A DNA stretch of 64,000 nucleotides from Bradyrhizobium japonicum USDA 6 (lineage in GTDB: Bacteria; Pseudomonadota; Alphaproteobacteria; Rhizobiales; Xanthobacteraceae). How positions within the stretch are numbered: the first letter of the stretch is position 1; each line of letters begins with the position of its first letter. The notes under the pieces are model-generated. The model was not told where the DNA came from. It did no database searches and saw nothing but the letters and a program-made list of their open reading frames with translations. Made by a program: the position numbers and the translations under genes. The DNA lies in the NCBI RefSeq assembly GCF_000284375.1, contig NC_017249.1, positions 7,433,001 to 7,497,000 on the forward strand. Direction: 5' to 3'. Below, piece by piece: positions 21,068 to 28,756 of this stretch.

Positions 21068-21083
21068 GGGAATGATTGTTCCC
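21068..21083. promoter_or_regulatory. TetR operator O2 (autoregulatory site)
   Basis: GGGAATGATTGTTCCC matches operator O1 at 14 of 16 positions, with both GGGAA/TTCCC ends kept. It is 12 bp upstream of the tetR ATG, overlapping its expected promoter or leader. Confidence 0.75.
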
Positions 21084-21235
21084 GAATCAAGGCACGGAGT
21101 TGTGATGGGGATAGGCGGGATGAGGGATGTATCGCGGAACGTCCAGCTCTCGTCGCGGCTCTGCAGCGCACCGCCAACGTGGCGCTGCGCTCGCAATGAC
21201 GGAGCAAGGGTCATCGGCGTCGTCCTCCAAGTACC

Positions 21236-22090
21236 ACTGTCATTCCCCGCGAAGCGGGGAATCCAGTACGCCGCGGCGTCTCGGCTCAATCACAGCCGTC
21301 TCTGGAATACTGGATCGCCCGGTCCCGGCTTCGCCAAGGGCTTCGCCGGGCACCTCGGTATTGGGCCGGCGAAGCGTCGGCGAAGACGGCAAGCCGGGCG
21401 ACGACAGTGAGTGCCTGGTCGCAGACACACCTTCGCATCCTCGCAGCGCATTTCGCCCGAGCTTTGCCTGGTCACTCCACCCTCGAAGCCAAGAGGGCGC
21501 AGGGAAGGCCGGGTGCTGACCTCGCACCCGCGGTCCGCTGCGCGAAAGGTAGCGCAAGGAAACCGCACAGCAGCATACAGGTGGTGCCAATCACTCGGCC
21601 TTCCCTGCGCAGTGGTTGGACGGCTTATGCCGTGCTCTCCCGGGAGCCGAATTCCCTCTGGCCTCCCTCGTCCTTGCGAAAGTCACCAGCACCGCGCCGG
21701 TTGACGCGACTGCCGCATTCGCAAAGCACTTGACCGTAGCAACGACGGCCAGGACCACACGGTTTTGCCGTACGCACGGCCCGCCATTTCGCCGCAGTTT
21801 TCCCAGCCCTGTCGACGGAGCCGGAAACTTACAGACGAGACGAAGCCTAGCAGCGCCGCTCATCCGGCACGAAGTCTTGGGCTCACGGAGAGCAATCCGC
21901 CCTGCCCCTGACCTCTCGCGCCCGACGCTGCCGCGTCCACCGCAAGCCCGGCTCGCGACGGTGACGACACAAGATCGCCCCTCTTGGTGAGCCGGGATGG
22001 GCGACACATACGTCATTTCCGAATTTCGGTAAAGTGGAATATTCTTGCAGGCGCGGCTTGACACCGGCGCAGCTCGGAATGACCCGGTGT
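21236..22090. repeat. Long structured intergenic element (Bradyrhizobium-type dispersed repeat)
   Basis: About 850 bp with no plausible gene but many stems. A hairpin lies at 21241-21261 (ATTCCCCGCGAAGCGGGGAAT, unusual only in being exact). Positions 21497-21515 pair with 21592-21610 over 19 bp with one G-T (outer part GCGCAGGGAAGGCC). Inside it GGGTGC/GCACCC (21511-21529) is an alternative stem. Downstream are ACGGC-TTAT-GCCGT (21620-21633) and CTCCCGGGAG (21637-21646). From memory, very similar sequence recurs in many Bradyrhizobium genomes; this needs a search. Role unknown. Confidence 0.5.
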
Positions 22091-22392
22091 TTTGCCCGAC
22101 GGCCGGGGCCGGCGGCGTGACTGGCGGCACGCCTGTGCGGAGTGGCGGCGGCATGCCCCACCGCATCAACACCATCCTGCGTCTGTGTTGCGGACGACCG
22201 GCGCAGGATAGTCGGGAAACACGCCGGCCATCGATGCGAGGTTGCCGACGTATCGGTTGGCGACGCGCAACAGTGCGGCGATCGCTACCTCGCGCACCGG
22301 GCAGGATAGATGCCATCAAAACGGTGTCAGCAATGCCGCTTTAGCCACACTTACCGGTGAGGACCTGATCTTGAAACATAGGAGAGTACGTC

Positions 22393-22560
22393 ATGCCGCC
22401 GAGCGTTCAGCCGCGAAATCATGTTGGCGAACTGAACGAGAGAAAAAATTGCGAGGAATTCCAAAATCATTTCGAAAAGCCTCCGGGTTCGAAAATTAGC
22501 TGTCGTAAAACACGCCCCAGCCCGGAGACCGCAAATCTAAAACTGTTTGTTGCGGCGTAA
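22393..22560 (+). CDS. Possible 55-residue hypothetical protein
   Basis: A short frame starting MPPSVQPRNHVGELNERK and ending LKLFVAA. AGGAGA lies 7 nt before the ATG, an unusually good site for this gene-poor region. Charged and hydrophilic, with two cysteines. Base composition is lower in GC than neighbouring genes. No family recognised. Confidence 0.35.
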   Translation: MPPSVQPRNHVGELNERKNCEEFQNHFEKPPGSKISCRKTRPSPETANLKLFVAA

Positions 22561-22685
22561 ACGCAAAATGGAACAGTTCAACGATGAAACAATAAATCAG
22601 TTGCTTTTCGGCAACAGCATGAGGAGATTGCAGTGTTCTCGAAAACACGCTGTCATTGCCGCCGATCGCCACCGTCGCGCCAGCA

Positions 22686-23213
22686 TCATCCGTACCGTTC
22701 ATCGAGTGGCGGCTCGCCGCACTTGTCGGTCATCTCCTGACCGACGCGAGCGATTTCGGTGCGCACCTCGAACACGACGCGATCGATGCTGCGACGGATA
22801 GCAAGATCGCCGCGCGGCGCACACCGCGAAGGCATGCTCGACAACGCAGTCAGGGTGACGCCAGCGATGGCGTCGACCAGGGCGTCGACATCGATCCGAC
22901 GCACAAGTTCGCGCTTCTTCTCCATCAGCCGGAGTTGCAGCATCTCGGTCTTGACCCTGACGTGATCGGCATCAGCCTCACTGCGCGGCGATTGCCGCCG
23001 CTCGCGCCGCAAGTAGCGGGGGTAGGCAACGCGGCTCTGGTCGAGCGGGAAGCCGTCACCTTGCCGCTGTATCACGCCTTCGGCTTCGAGCTTGTCGATG
23101 TAGGCCCGGCTGCAATCGAGGTGCAGCGCCAGTGCCGACGCGCTGACGATCTCGGTCTTTCTGGGTCGCGGTCGAGGGACAGCCTTGGTGGCGGGCGCGA
23201 CGGTCTCGGTCAT
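22686..23213 (-). CDS. Phage terminase small subunit-like DNA-binding protein
   Basis: A 175-residue protein with an N-terminal helix-turn-helix (VSASALALHLDCSRAYIDKL, then EAEGVIQRQGDGFPLDQSRV) typical of Nu1-like terminase small subunits. A helical region follows with VKTEMLQLRLMEKKRELVRR. Such proteins recognise phage DNA for packaging. No large terminase, portal or capsid gene is nearby, so it is probably a prophage remnant or a co-opted DNA-binding protein. Start at 23213 (MTETVAP) has AGGA 9 nt upstream; further upstream sequence is part of a short repeat. Confidence 0.6.
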   Translation of the reverse strand: MTETVAPATKAVPRPRPRKTEIVSASALALHLDCSRAYIDKLEAEGVIQRQGDGFPLDQSRVAYPRYLRRERRQSPRSEADADHVRVKTEMLQLRLMEKKRELVRRIDVDALVDAIAGVTLTALSSMPSRCAPRGDLAIRRSIDRVVFEVRTEIARVGQEMTDKCGEPPLDERYG

Positions 23214-23270
23214 CAGCGTCATTCCTATTGCGTCGCGGTAGGATAGCTCACTTCCGCTTTCGGCGGCAGA

Positions 23271-23319
23271 GCAGACCATGCACGGACTTGCCGCTGGCCA
23301 ACCCGGTCGCGAATGACCA
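23271..23319. repeat. Short dispersed repeat, copy A
   Basis: About 48 bp containing GACCATGCACGGACTTGCCG and GGCCAACCCGGTCGCGAATG. It matches 25431-25479 with roughly seven or eight differences. The two copies flank the TolB/TPR regulator gene. Confidence 0.6.
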
Positions 23320-23470
23320 AAACCGGAGGCTGGGCTCCGCTGCATCACATGAGATGCCACGGCTCAAACCCGCTCAACCATCGGTTTACATGTTTCATGC
23401 CAGCGGCTTATCCTTTGGGTGCGCGAAGATGCCTTCCTGCGAAGGGAGGACACCGTAAGGGGTTCGCAAC

Positions 23471-25024
23471 TTGCGCTATCGCTTCGAGGAATTCGCATTT
23501 GACATCGACCGACGCGAACTGCATCGCGGGGCAGAGGTCGTTTCCATTACACCGCAGGTGTTCGATCTGCTCGAATACCTGCTCCGAAACAGGGAGCGCG
23601 TCGTCAGCAAGGACGACCTTATCAACGCCGTCTGGAGCGGCCGCATCGTATCCGATGCCGCACTTACGACACGCTTGAATGCCGCGCGAAGTGCAATTGG
23701 CGACAGTGGAGAGGAGCAGCGCCTCATCAAGACGCTTCCGCGCAAGGGCTTCCGTTTCGTCGGACAGGTGCAGGAGACGCGAGAAGTTGCGGCCTCAAAT
23801 CCGGGTGAAGTCGCGCCCGAGAGCGCTCCTGCGCTTCCCGACAGGCCCTCCATCGCCGTGTTGCCGTTCGAGAACATGAGCGACGATCCCGAACAGGAGT
23901 ATTTTGCGGACGGAATGGTTGAGGAGATCATCACCGCGCTTTCGCGGTTCAAATGGCTGTTCGTGATCGCCCGCAATTCCAGCTTTACCTACAAGAGCAA
24001 GGCGGTGAACGTGAAGCAGGTCGGGCATGAGCTGGGCGTGCGCTATATCCTTGAGGGGTCTGTGCGCAAGGCCGCGGGGAAAGTTCGCATCGCAGGGCAG
24101 TTGATTGACGCGGTGACCGGCGCGCACATCTGGGCGGATCGGTTCGAGCGCGACCTGACAGACGTTTTCGCGCTTCAGGACGAAGTGACGGTCGCCGTTG
24201 TCTCAGCTATCGAGCCAAAATTGGTTCAAACGGAAATCGCAATGGCGGCGCGGCGCCGACCGGAGAACCTCACCGCCTATGATTTTTATCTCCGCGCTCT
24301 GCCGCTGTCTTACCTGGCGACCCGCGAAGGGTTGGCCGACGCGATCAGGTTGGCTCACCGCGCCTTGGAACTGCACCCTCGGTTCGGCGGTGCCGCGGCT
24401 CTCGCAGGTCTCTGTCACATGCGAAACGTCCTTTTCGGCTATGCTGACGATCCCCAATTCGACCGCAGGGAAGCCGTTCGGCTTTCTCGCTTGGCATTGA
24501 GCGTCGACGATAGTGATCCAGATACGTTAGCAGCGGCTGCTGTAATCTCGTCGTTCATGATTGGCGATTGTGAAAGTGAGATCGAAATGGCTGACCGGGC
24601 AGTCGCGCTCAATCCCAATTCATTTGGCGCATGGTCCGCCAGAGGCTGGGTCTGTAGAGCTGCGGGGTTACCGCAGGAAGCGGTCCAGAGCTTCGAACGT
24701 GCCATTCGCGTGAACCCAATAGACCCGCTGCTACATTCGTCGTTTGTCGGGATGGGCATAGCCTTGATCGAGCTTCGCCGCTTTGACGAGGCCATCGTCG
24801 CAGGCAAGAAAGCCCAACGCCAGAAATCCTCCTATTGGCCAGCTTACTGCTGTCTCGCGTCCGCTTTCGCCCATCTCGGGCGCGAGGCTGAGGCCCGTGA
24901 GTTGGTGGCGCGTCTGCTTGAGTTCGATCCCGCCTTTACAATATCAGCGTTCATCGTGCGGGGCGGGCAATCAAACGCGAAGCTGTTGATCGAGGGCCTT
25001 CGGAAAGCGGGCTTGCCCGAATGA
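23471..25024 (+). CDS. Winged-helix/TolB-like/TPR transcriptional regulator
   Basis: A 517-residue soluble protein. Residues 1-100 are an OmpR/CadC-type winged helix (VSITPQVFDLLEYLLRNRER, then VVSKDDLINAVWSGR and LIKTLPRKGFRFVG). Residues about 125-245 match the TolB-like/FlgO domain often fused to adenylate-cyclase-type regulators (PSIAVLPFENMSDDPEQEYF, ADGMVEEIITALSRF). Residues about 260-510 are TPR-like repeats. There is no membrane segment and no cyclase domain. Start is TTG at 23471 with AAGGGG upstream; no better ATG gives the conserved MRYRFEEFAFD start. Target genes unknown. Confidence 0.85.
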   Translation: MRYRFEEFAFDIDRRELHRGAEVVSITPQVFDLLEYLLRNRERVVSKDDLINAVWSGRIVSDAALTTRLNAARSAIGDSGEEQRLIKTLPRKGFRFVGQVQETREVAASNPGEVAPESAPALPDRPSIAVLPFENMSDDPEQEYFADGMVEEIITALSRFKWLFVIARNSSFTYKSKAVNVKQVGHELGVRYILEGSVRKAAGKVRIAGQLIDAVTGAHIWADRFERDLTDVFALQDEVTVAVVSAIEPKLVQTEIAMAARRRPENLTAYDFYLRALPLSYLATREGLADAIRLAHRALELHPRFGGAAALAGLCHMRNVLFGYADDPQFDRREAVRLSRLALSVDDSDPDTLAAAAVISSFMIGDCESEIEMADRAVALNPNSFGAWSARGWVCRAAGLPQEAVQSFERAIRVNPIDPLLHSSFVGMGIALIELRRFDEAIVAGKKAQRQKSSYWPAYCCLASAFAHLGREAEARELVARLLEFDPAFTISAFIVRGGQSNAKLLIEGLRKAGLPE

Positions 25025-25500
25025 ACCTTGCTCGCGGCATCACGAATTAGAATGCAACTGCAACCACGGGTTTTCTCGAGCGAGATTGCCTCGAGGGGAG
25101 CGGTCGCGCGGTCCCCGCGCTTTGGGGCGCTCTCCAAAGGACCCTGCCGACCGATTGCGGAGGGACCGCTACAACTTCACACGCCCGGATAGCGTCACGC
25201 GCCGCACGTCATCACGATCACGAAAACTGCCAAGTTTACCTGTTCCGTTAATTTTTCATTAACCGGGTCCGCGCACCATCGATCCCGTTCTGAGGGGACA
25301 CTGCGTCGCTTCTTGTCTTGTCGCCACGCATCGTCACCACGACGCGACCGTGCGTCAGCATCAAGCGCACGACCCTCACCAATCCCTCCCGCTGGTTTCC
25401 GGCGCGGACTTTGGCCGCCATGGACGCATAGCGGACCATGCCCGGACGAGCCGCTGGCCAACCCGCTCGCGAGTGACCCATCTTCGAGCGGCCTGCACAT
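25025..25500. other. Gene-poor region after the TolB/TPR regulator
   Basis: No convincing gene. It contains a short repeat copy at 25431-25479. A 77-residue minus-strand frame (25248-25481) overlaps the repeat and lacks family resemblance; I did not call it. Confidence 0.5.
25431..25479. repeat. Short dispersed repeat, copy B
   Basis: Matches 23271-23319 in the same orientation; core CCGCTGGCCAACCCG is identical. Confidence 0.6.
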
Positions 25501-25884
25501 TCACCGACAAACCAGTACGGGGGTTTTCGCGTAGGTCAGCACCTTGTTTGTCACACTGCCGATCAGAAGCATGGGAAGTCCGCTGAGCCCATGCGATGAC
25601 ATTACAATGAGATCGCAGCCTTTTTCCTCGGCTGTTGCGATGATGGCTTCATGAGGTGGCACGTTCTCCAGCTGAATTGTCTCGCAGGAAACGCCAGCCT
25701 CCTTGGCCGCATTTGCCGCGCAATCCAACACGCTCGCAAAGTCGCCCGTCACTGCAAGAAGCGAGTCCACAGCGTAGATTACGGAGACCTTGGCTCCAAC
25801 GGATTTCGCCAACGCCAACCCATGCGCAACCCCACGCCCCGCTAGCTTCGACCCATCTGTCGGAATGAGAATATGCCGGTACAT
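25501..25884 (-). CDS. Single-domain universal stress protein, shortened
   Basis: A 127-residue UspA protein. Start MYRHILIPTDGSKLAGRGVA and end SVTNKVLTYAKTPVLVCR are typical. The ATP-loop region reads MSSHGLSGLPMLLIGSVTNK. Most relatives are about 145 residues; here the stretch after IYAVDSLLAVTGDF is shortened before LDCAANAAKEAG, removing part of the segment between strand 2 and helix 2. It may be an internal deletion or a divergent form. It lies in the accessory stretch rich in FixK2-type boxes but has no clear box itself. Confidence 0.85.
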   Translation of the reverse strand: MYRHILIPTDGSKLAGRGVAHGLALAKSVGAKVSVIYAVDSLLAVTGDFASVLDCAANAAKEAGVSCETIQLENVPPHEAIIATAEEKGCDLIVMSSHGLSGLPMLLIGSVTNKVLTYAKTPVLVCR

Positions 25885-26006
25885 GCTTCACCTCCCGATT
25901 GTCTGGACGTATCGCTGAGCCCGTCACATCGGCGTTGTGCGAGCCACCGCGCGGGCGTGTCACCATTACACCGGGCAGAGCGGCGAACCCCGTGCGCTCC
26001 TCGATC

Positions 26007-26093
26007 TCAGAACGAGAACACCACGATTGCCGCGAGCACCGTCGAGCCGATGCCAGACAGCACGATCAGAGTCACAAACAACCGGTCAGCCAC
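26007..26093 (-). CDS. Possible 28-residue single-TM small protein
   Basis: GTG start at 26093 preceded by AGGGTGG at 4-nt spacing. The product is a short polar start (MADR) followed by one hydrophobic helix, LFVTLIVLSGIGSTVLAAIV, then VFSF. Composition and ribosome site favour a true membrane micro-protein. No name can be given. Confidence 0.45.
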   Translation of the reverse strand: MADRLFVTLIVLSGIGSTVLAAIVVFSF

Positions 26094-26203
26094 AACACCA
26101 CCCTACCACTTGCGCGTTTTGCGAGCATACATCCCCTGCGTGAGGCCTGCACTGTCATGAACTGGAACACGGTCGTCAGATCGTGGGGCGGATGTTCCTA
26201 AGT

Positions 26204-26296
26204 AGTGGGCCGCCGATAACTCCCTGCAATTCCCGGCGGCCCCTGTTGGTCACTCCCAATGCCTCTGCCCAATGACAGTAGGCGTGACCGCCCATT
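26204..26296 (-). ncRNA. Predicted FixK2-driven structured RNA or leaderless micro-ORF, copy 1
   Basis: The minus strand has a FixK2 box centred 41.5 bp before a predicted start near 26296 and TATGCT at the -10 position (26309-26304). The RNA would fold into GGTCAC...GTGACC enclosing GCCT-A-CTG/CAG-AGGC, then a strong GGGCCGCCGG / TCGGCGGCCC hairpin. Differences from copy 2 keep the pairing (C-G to U-G and U-G to C-G). An alternative reading is a leaderless 39-residue frame (26295 to 26176) starting MGGHAYCHWAEALGVT. Transcription is inferred, not shown. Confidence 0.5.
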
Positions 26297-26331
26297 GAGG
26301 GCGAGCATACTCACCGAGGGGGACGGGGGGA

Positions 26332-26345
26332 TTGATCTCAATCAA
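26332..26345 (-). promoter_or_regulatory. FixK2/FNR box of repeat copy 1
   Basis: TTGATCTCAATCAA is a near-perfect anaerobox (TTGAT-N4-ATCAA). Its distance to the TATGCT -10 on the minus strand is that of a class II FNR/FixK promoter. The plus side has no comparable -10. Confidence 0.75.
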
Positions 26346-26359
26346 TCGTCGCCGGAGGC

Positions 26360-26587
26360 CCTAGGAAGGCCGTCCGGCGCCCCGGGGCGGCAGGGCTGCA
26401 GAGCTTAGGTTCGCAATTGCTTTAGTTGAGCTTCGATGATGCACCGCTGGCCGCCATGGTGAACCTCCCGATGGTGGGAGGGGCAGAGGCACGCGACGTC
26501 ACGGCAAGCCGCCGAGAATTACGCCAAACCGCCGCGCTGAACTTCGGCCATCGAATGACCAATTGCGCGGGCCCCGCCACCGATCTA
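26360..26587. other. Intergenic stretch, no supported gene
   Basis: Contains a hairpin CCTCCC-GATGGT-GGGAGG near 26466-26483. A plus-strand frame here (26426-26653) has no family resemblance and was not called. Confidence 0.5.
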
Positions 26588-26776
26588 TCAGGTCTGCCTC
26601 TTCACGATTTCAAATCCCTTTGCCTGCAATTCCAGAAGTATGCCCTGTGCTAAGTGCGAGCACTCTTCGGGCTTGATCCAGTGCGGACTTCTCCAATCCG
26701 GGTCGTCTTCCTTTGGGTAACTGGTGAAGGCGGAGCGAATGGCGGCTTCGATCACGTCGATGGGATTGTCCGACAT
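26588..26776 (-). CDS. Small hypothetical protein (MSDNPIDVIE)
   Basis: A 62-residue acidic protein: MSDNPIDVIEAAIRSAF, then YPKEDDPDWRSPHWIKPEE, ending AKGFEIVKRQT. GAGGG lies 6 nt before the ATG at 26776. It looks like a small conserved rhizobial protein of unknown function. A half-site TTGATCTA at 26803-26810 (minus strand) is too close to the start to act as a standard FixK2 promoter for this gene. Confidence 0.6.
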   Translation of the reverse strand: MSDNPIDVIEAAIRSAFTSYPKEDDPDWRSPHWIKPEECSHLAQGILLELQAKGFEIVKRQT

Positions 26777-26895
26777 CTGCATCCCTCACGCATTTGGCGA
26801 AATAGATCAAAATCCCGGGAATTAAAGAACAAGCCCAGCCGGACACTCACCCGGCGGCCCTCTCCGTTCAGAAGAACGTCACCGCCATCATTGGT

Positions 26896-26909
26896 TTGAT
26901 CTAGGTCAA
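26896..26909 (+). promoter_or_regulatory. FixK2/FNR-type box upstream of the Cys-rich protein
   Basis: TTGATCTAGGTCAA fits TTG(A/C)-N6-(T/G)CAA. The centre is 60 bp before the ATG at 26963, so a class II start near 26944 would leave a ~19-nt leader. Confidence 0.65.
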
Positions 26910-26962
26910 CGTTGTGCCCTTGGGCTCAGGCACGTGAACAGCTTTGTAGAAGAGAGTTAGAG

Positions 26963-27193
26963 ATGAACTGGCTCAGCCCCTTGTTCGGCATTGCAATCGC
27001 GTTGTCTGGTCAAGATGCATTCGCCAAGAACCGGTTGACCGACCCCGTTAAGATTGCACGAGAATGCAAAAGCGATGTGGAGCGCTTGTGCAAAGGACTT
27101 CGGCCCGGTGGCCATCGCATCATACGCTGCCTCAAGGCGCGAGTTGCCGAATTGTCGCCCGCGTGCTCGGCCGCACTTAGGTCGACGGAATAA
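26963..27193 (+). CDS. Secreted cysteine-rich-repeat protein
   Basis: A 76-residue exported protein. A signal peptide (MNWLSPLFGIAIALSGQDAFA) precedes one module: C.SDVERLCKGLRPGGHRIIRC, then LKARVAELSPAC. This matches the cysteine-rich GLG1-type repeat (PF00839), common in small rhizobial periplasmic proteins. The four cysteines likely form disulfides. Start at 26963 follows AGAGAGTTAGAG. The upstream FixK2-type box suggests oxygen-limited expression. Confidence 0.75.
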   Translation: MNWLSPLFGIAIALSGQDAFAKNRLTDPVKIARECKSDVERLCKGLRPGGHRIIRCLKARVAELSPACSAALRSTE

Positions 27194-27270
27194 CGGAGGC
27201 CAAGGCGATCCGCGTCTAAACAAGGGAGGGGGGCCCCTCACTGCCATCGCGTCACAAGTGGAGCATGCCG

Positions 27271-27534
27271 ATGTGGGTCCTGATGTACGTCTTCTCCTAC
27301 TCAGTCAGCCCGGCCGCCACCAACGACAGAGCGGAATGGCGTCTCCTTCCGACTGTGGTGTTTCAAGAGTTCTCGAACGAAGAACGATGCAGGGCGGCGA
27401 AGTCGGCGCTTGAAAGAAGTTTAGGGGACGCCGGAGCCAAGCTGAGAAGTGGTCTAGAAGACTTGAAGACCATCGGGAAGGCTGACCCAGCACAGATTAT
27501 CATTGCCTACAATGTGGAATGTCTTCCCAAATGA
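27271..27534 (+). CDS. Small hypothetical protein, possibly exported
   Basis: An 87-residue protein beginning with a short hydrophobic stretch (MWVLMYVFSYSVS), followed by a soluble part with two cysteines (EERCRAAK and NVECLPK). I prefer the ATG at 27271 (GGAG at 7-nt spacing) over the ATG at 27265, where that element would touch the start. The layout matches small proteins with an N-terminal anchor and a disulfide pair. Function unknown. Confidence 0.55.
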   Translation: MWVLMYVFSYSVSPAATNDRAEWRLLPTVVFQEFSNEERCRAAKSALERSLGDAGAKLRSGLEDLKTIGKADPAQIIIAYNVECLPK

Positions 27535-27565
27535 CGGCGGTAGCCACCGCTATGCCAAGATCCAT

Positions 27566-27635
27566 GGCACCGATCATCGGCCCTGGCTCACTCGATTGTT
27601 GGCGCGGCGCCCCACCAAGGTCGCCGCCACCATCG
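27566..27635 (+). pseudogene. IS110-family transposase C-terminal remnant
   Basis: A short stretch reads HRPWLTRLLARRPTKVAAT, very like the conserved C-terminal segment of IS110/IS116 transposases (..RPWL..LLARRPTKVAAVALANK). The normal continuation is lost and no N-terminal DEDD domain is present, so it is a small decayed fragment. Confidence 0.5.
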
Positions 27636-27639
27636 GCGT

Positions 27640-28209
27640 ACCGACCTTTGTATACCGGATCGCACTAAATCATCGCATTGGCAGAACGCCGTCAACGAGT
27701 TTGATCCGAACCGTGGCAGGGGCAAAGGGCGGCGACGGCGGAGCCGCGATCAGGCACACGATGCAGGGCAAGTGAACGAGACATTATCGGCCGTCGAGCG
27801 GCTTAGGCTGAGTGCCGAAGAGAACTTCCATAATGCTTGAAGAAGTTATCAAGCTTCACTGGTTCGCCGGTATGTCGCCAGAACAGTTTTTACCAAGGCT
27901 GGCCGCCACCGCGAGGCGGTGGTGGCCGCCGATTAGAGTATGGTCATCGGATGCTGTGGCGATGATCTCGCCGTCTTCGTCCACGATGATCATTTGCTGC
28001 CTCCAATCCAGCGCGCGGTCAGCGCCGCCGCGATGGTGCGCAATCCATCTAACCTCGCGCCGATCCCGGCGTTCCAATCCGCGAAGATCACTGCTTCCGT
28101 ATTCGACGTCTCGATCATATCTTGCTTCATGCACGCGAGCTACTACGGGCGCTGCACCGGGACGATGAGCGGAGATGAAGACCTATCGACCCACTACGCT
28201 CTAGCCAAG
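27640..28209. other. Gene-poor stretch after IS110 remnant
   Basis: No gene with support. Minus-strand frames at 27856-28134 and 27990-28130 overlap in different phases; one contains MIIVDEDGEIIATASDDHTL, which looks protein-like and could be the end of a decayed small gene. I leave it uncalled. Confidence 0.4.
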
Positions 28210-28470
28210 CTACTTAGCTGCCCCCGTCGTAACTCCTGGCGCCGGCGTAACTCCGCGCCGCACTTCGCGCGCCTCACGGCGACCCTCGCGGCGCACTTGG
28301 CGCGCGTCACGGCGACCCTCGCGGCGTTCGTGGCGCCCCTCACGTCGATCTTGACGCCTTTCCATGCCAACGGTCTGCGCCTCCGCGTCAGGGACCATCA
28401 GCACGGTCGGGAACGCGGCAATTGCAGTCGCCAAGCCCAAAGAAGAAAGAAGCTTCCGTCGAGAGATCAT
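28210..28470 (-). CDS. Arg/Glu-repeat exported small protein with Tat-like signal
   Basis: An 86-residue protein. The start MISRRKLLSSLGLATAIAAF resembles a twin-arginine signal, with likely cleavage near AEAQ. The mature part is dominated by short repeats (RREGRH, RREGRR, RREGRREAREVRRG), giving a highly charged helix. GAGGGAGG precedes the ATG at 28470 by 5 nt. An upstream FixK2-like box (28533-28546, one mismatch) with TAAACT as -10 is suitably spaced. Function unknown. Confidence 0.65.
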   Translation of the reverse strand: MISRRKLLSSLGLATAIAAFPTVLMVPDAEAQTVGMERRQDRREGRHERREGRRDARQVRREGRREAREVRRGVTPAPGVTTGAAK

Positions 28471-28532
28471 GACTGCCTCCCTCACTGGACTGCCCCAAGA
28501 TTAGAAGTTTACTCGCTCTGCCCGTCCTCGTC

Positions 28533-28546
28533 TTGATCTATGTCAT
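28533..28546 (-). promoter_or_regulatory. Degenerate FixK2-like box before the Arg-rich protein
   Basis: Read on the minus strand ATGACATAGATCAA; one base differs from TTG(A/C)-N6-(T/G)CAA. A TAAACT element (28511-28506) sits at about -10 distance. Confidence 0.45.
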
Positions 28547-28559
28547 TGGACGGATGCGC

Positions 28560-28756
28560 TCACATCGGCCATCCCCGATTGCACGGCATCAGTTCGACCT
28601 CGCCCCTGTCATCACACAGGGACATCCATCGACAGCGCCGGGAATGCGAAAGCATCTTGTCGCCGGCGGGGGGACCACTGGCGCGGCCTTCCCGTTGAGG
28701 CGATCTATGAGTTGGCACCTCAGCCGCTGACTAAGTCCCAACGCAAAGCTCTAGTT
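28560..28756. other. Intergenic, nothing recognised
   Basis: About 200 bp between the leader of the Arg-rich gene and the end of the Gly/Tyr-rich gene; no gene or strong hairpin seen. Confidence 0.5.

Larger units (their letters stand above)
26204..26359. repeat. Duplicated ~155-bp element, copy 1
   Basis: Aligns with 29712-29869 in the same orientation. Its inner 59 bp are almost identical (one difference), and the FixK2 box and -10 are kept while the spacer between them differs. Flanking DNA is unrelated. Confidence 0.85.

Noticed and set aside
25248..25481. Minus-strand 77-codon frame
   Set aside because: Overlaps a repeated sequence and has no recognisable domain.
26426..26653. Plus-strand 75-codon frame
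   Set aside because: No similarity, overlaps a better-supported minus-strand gene.
26797..26810. FixK2 box before the MSDNPID gene
   Set aside because: Only one half-site (TTGATCTA) matches and it lies too close to the start codon.
27856..28134. Minus-strand 92-codon frame with MIIVDEDGEIIATASDD
   Set aside because: The C-terminal part looks protein-like and could be the end of a DUF6894-like small gene, but the upstream phase does not fit; too weak to call.
28250..28340. Short tandem-like repeats suggesting a CRISPR array
   Set aside because: They are degenerate codon repeats encoding Arg/Glu runs; no unique spacers and no cas genes in the window.
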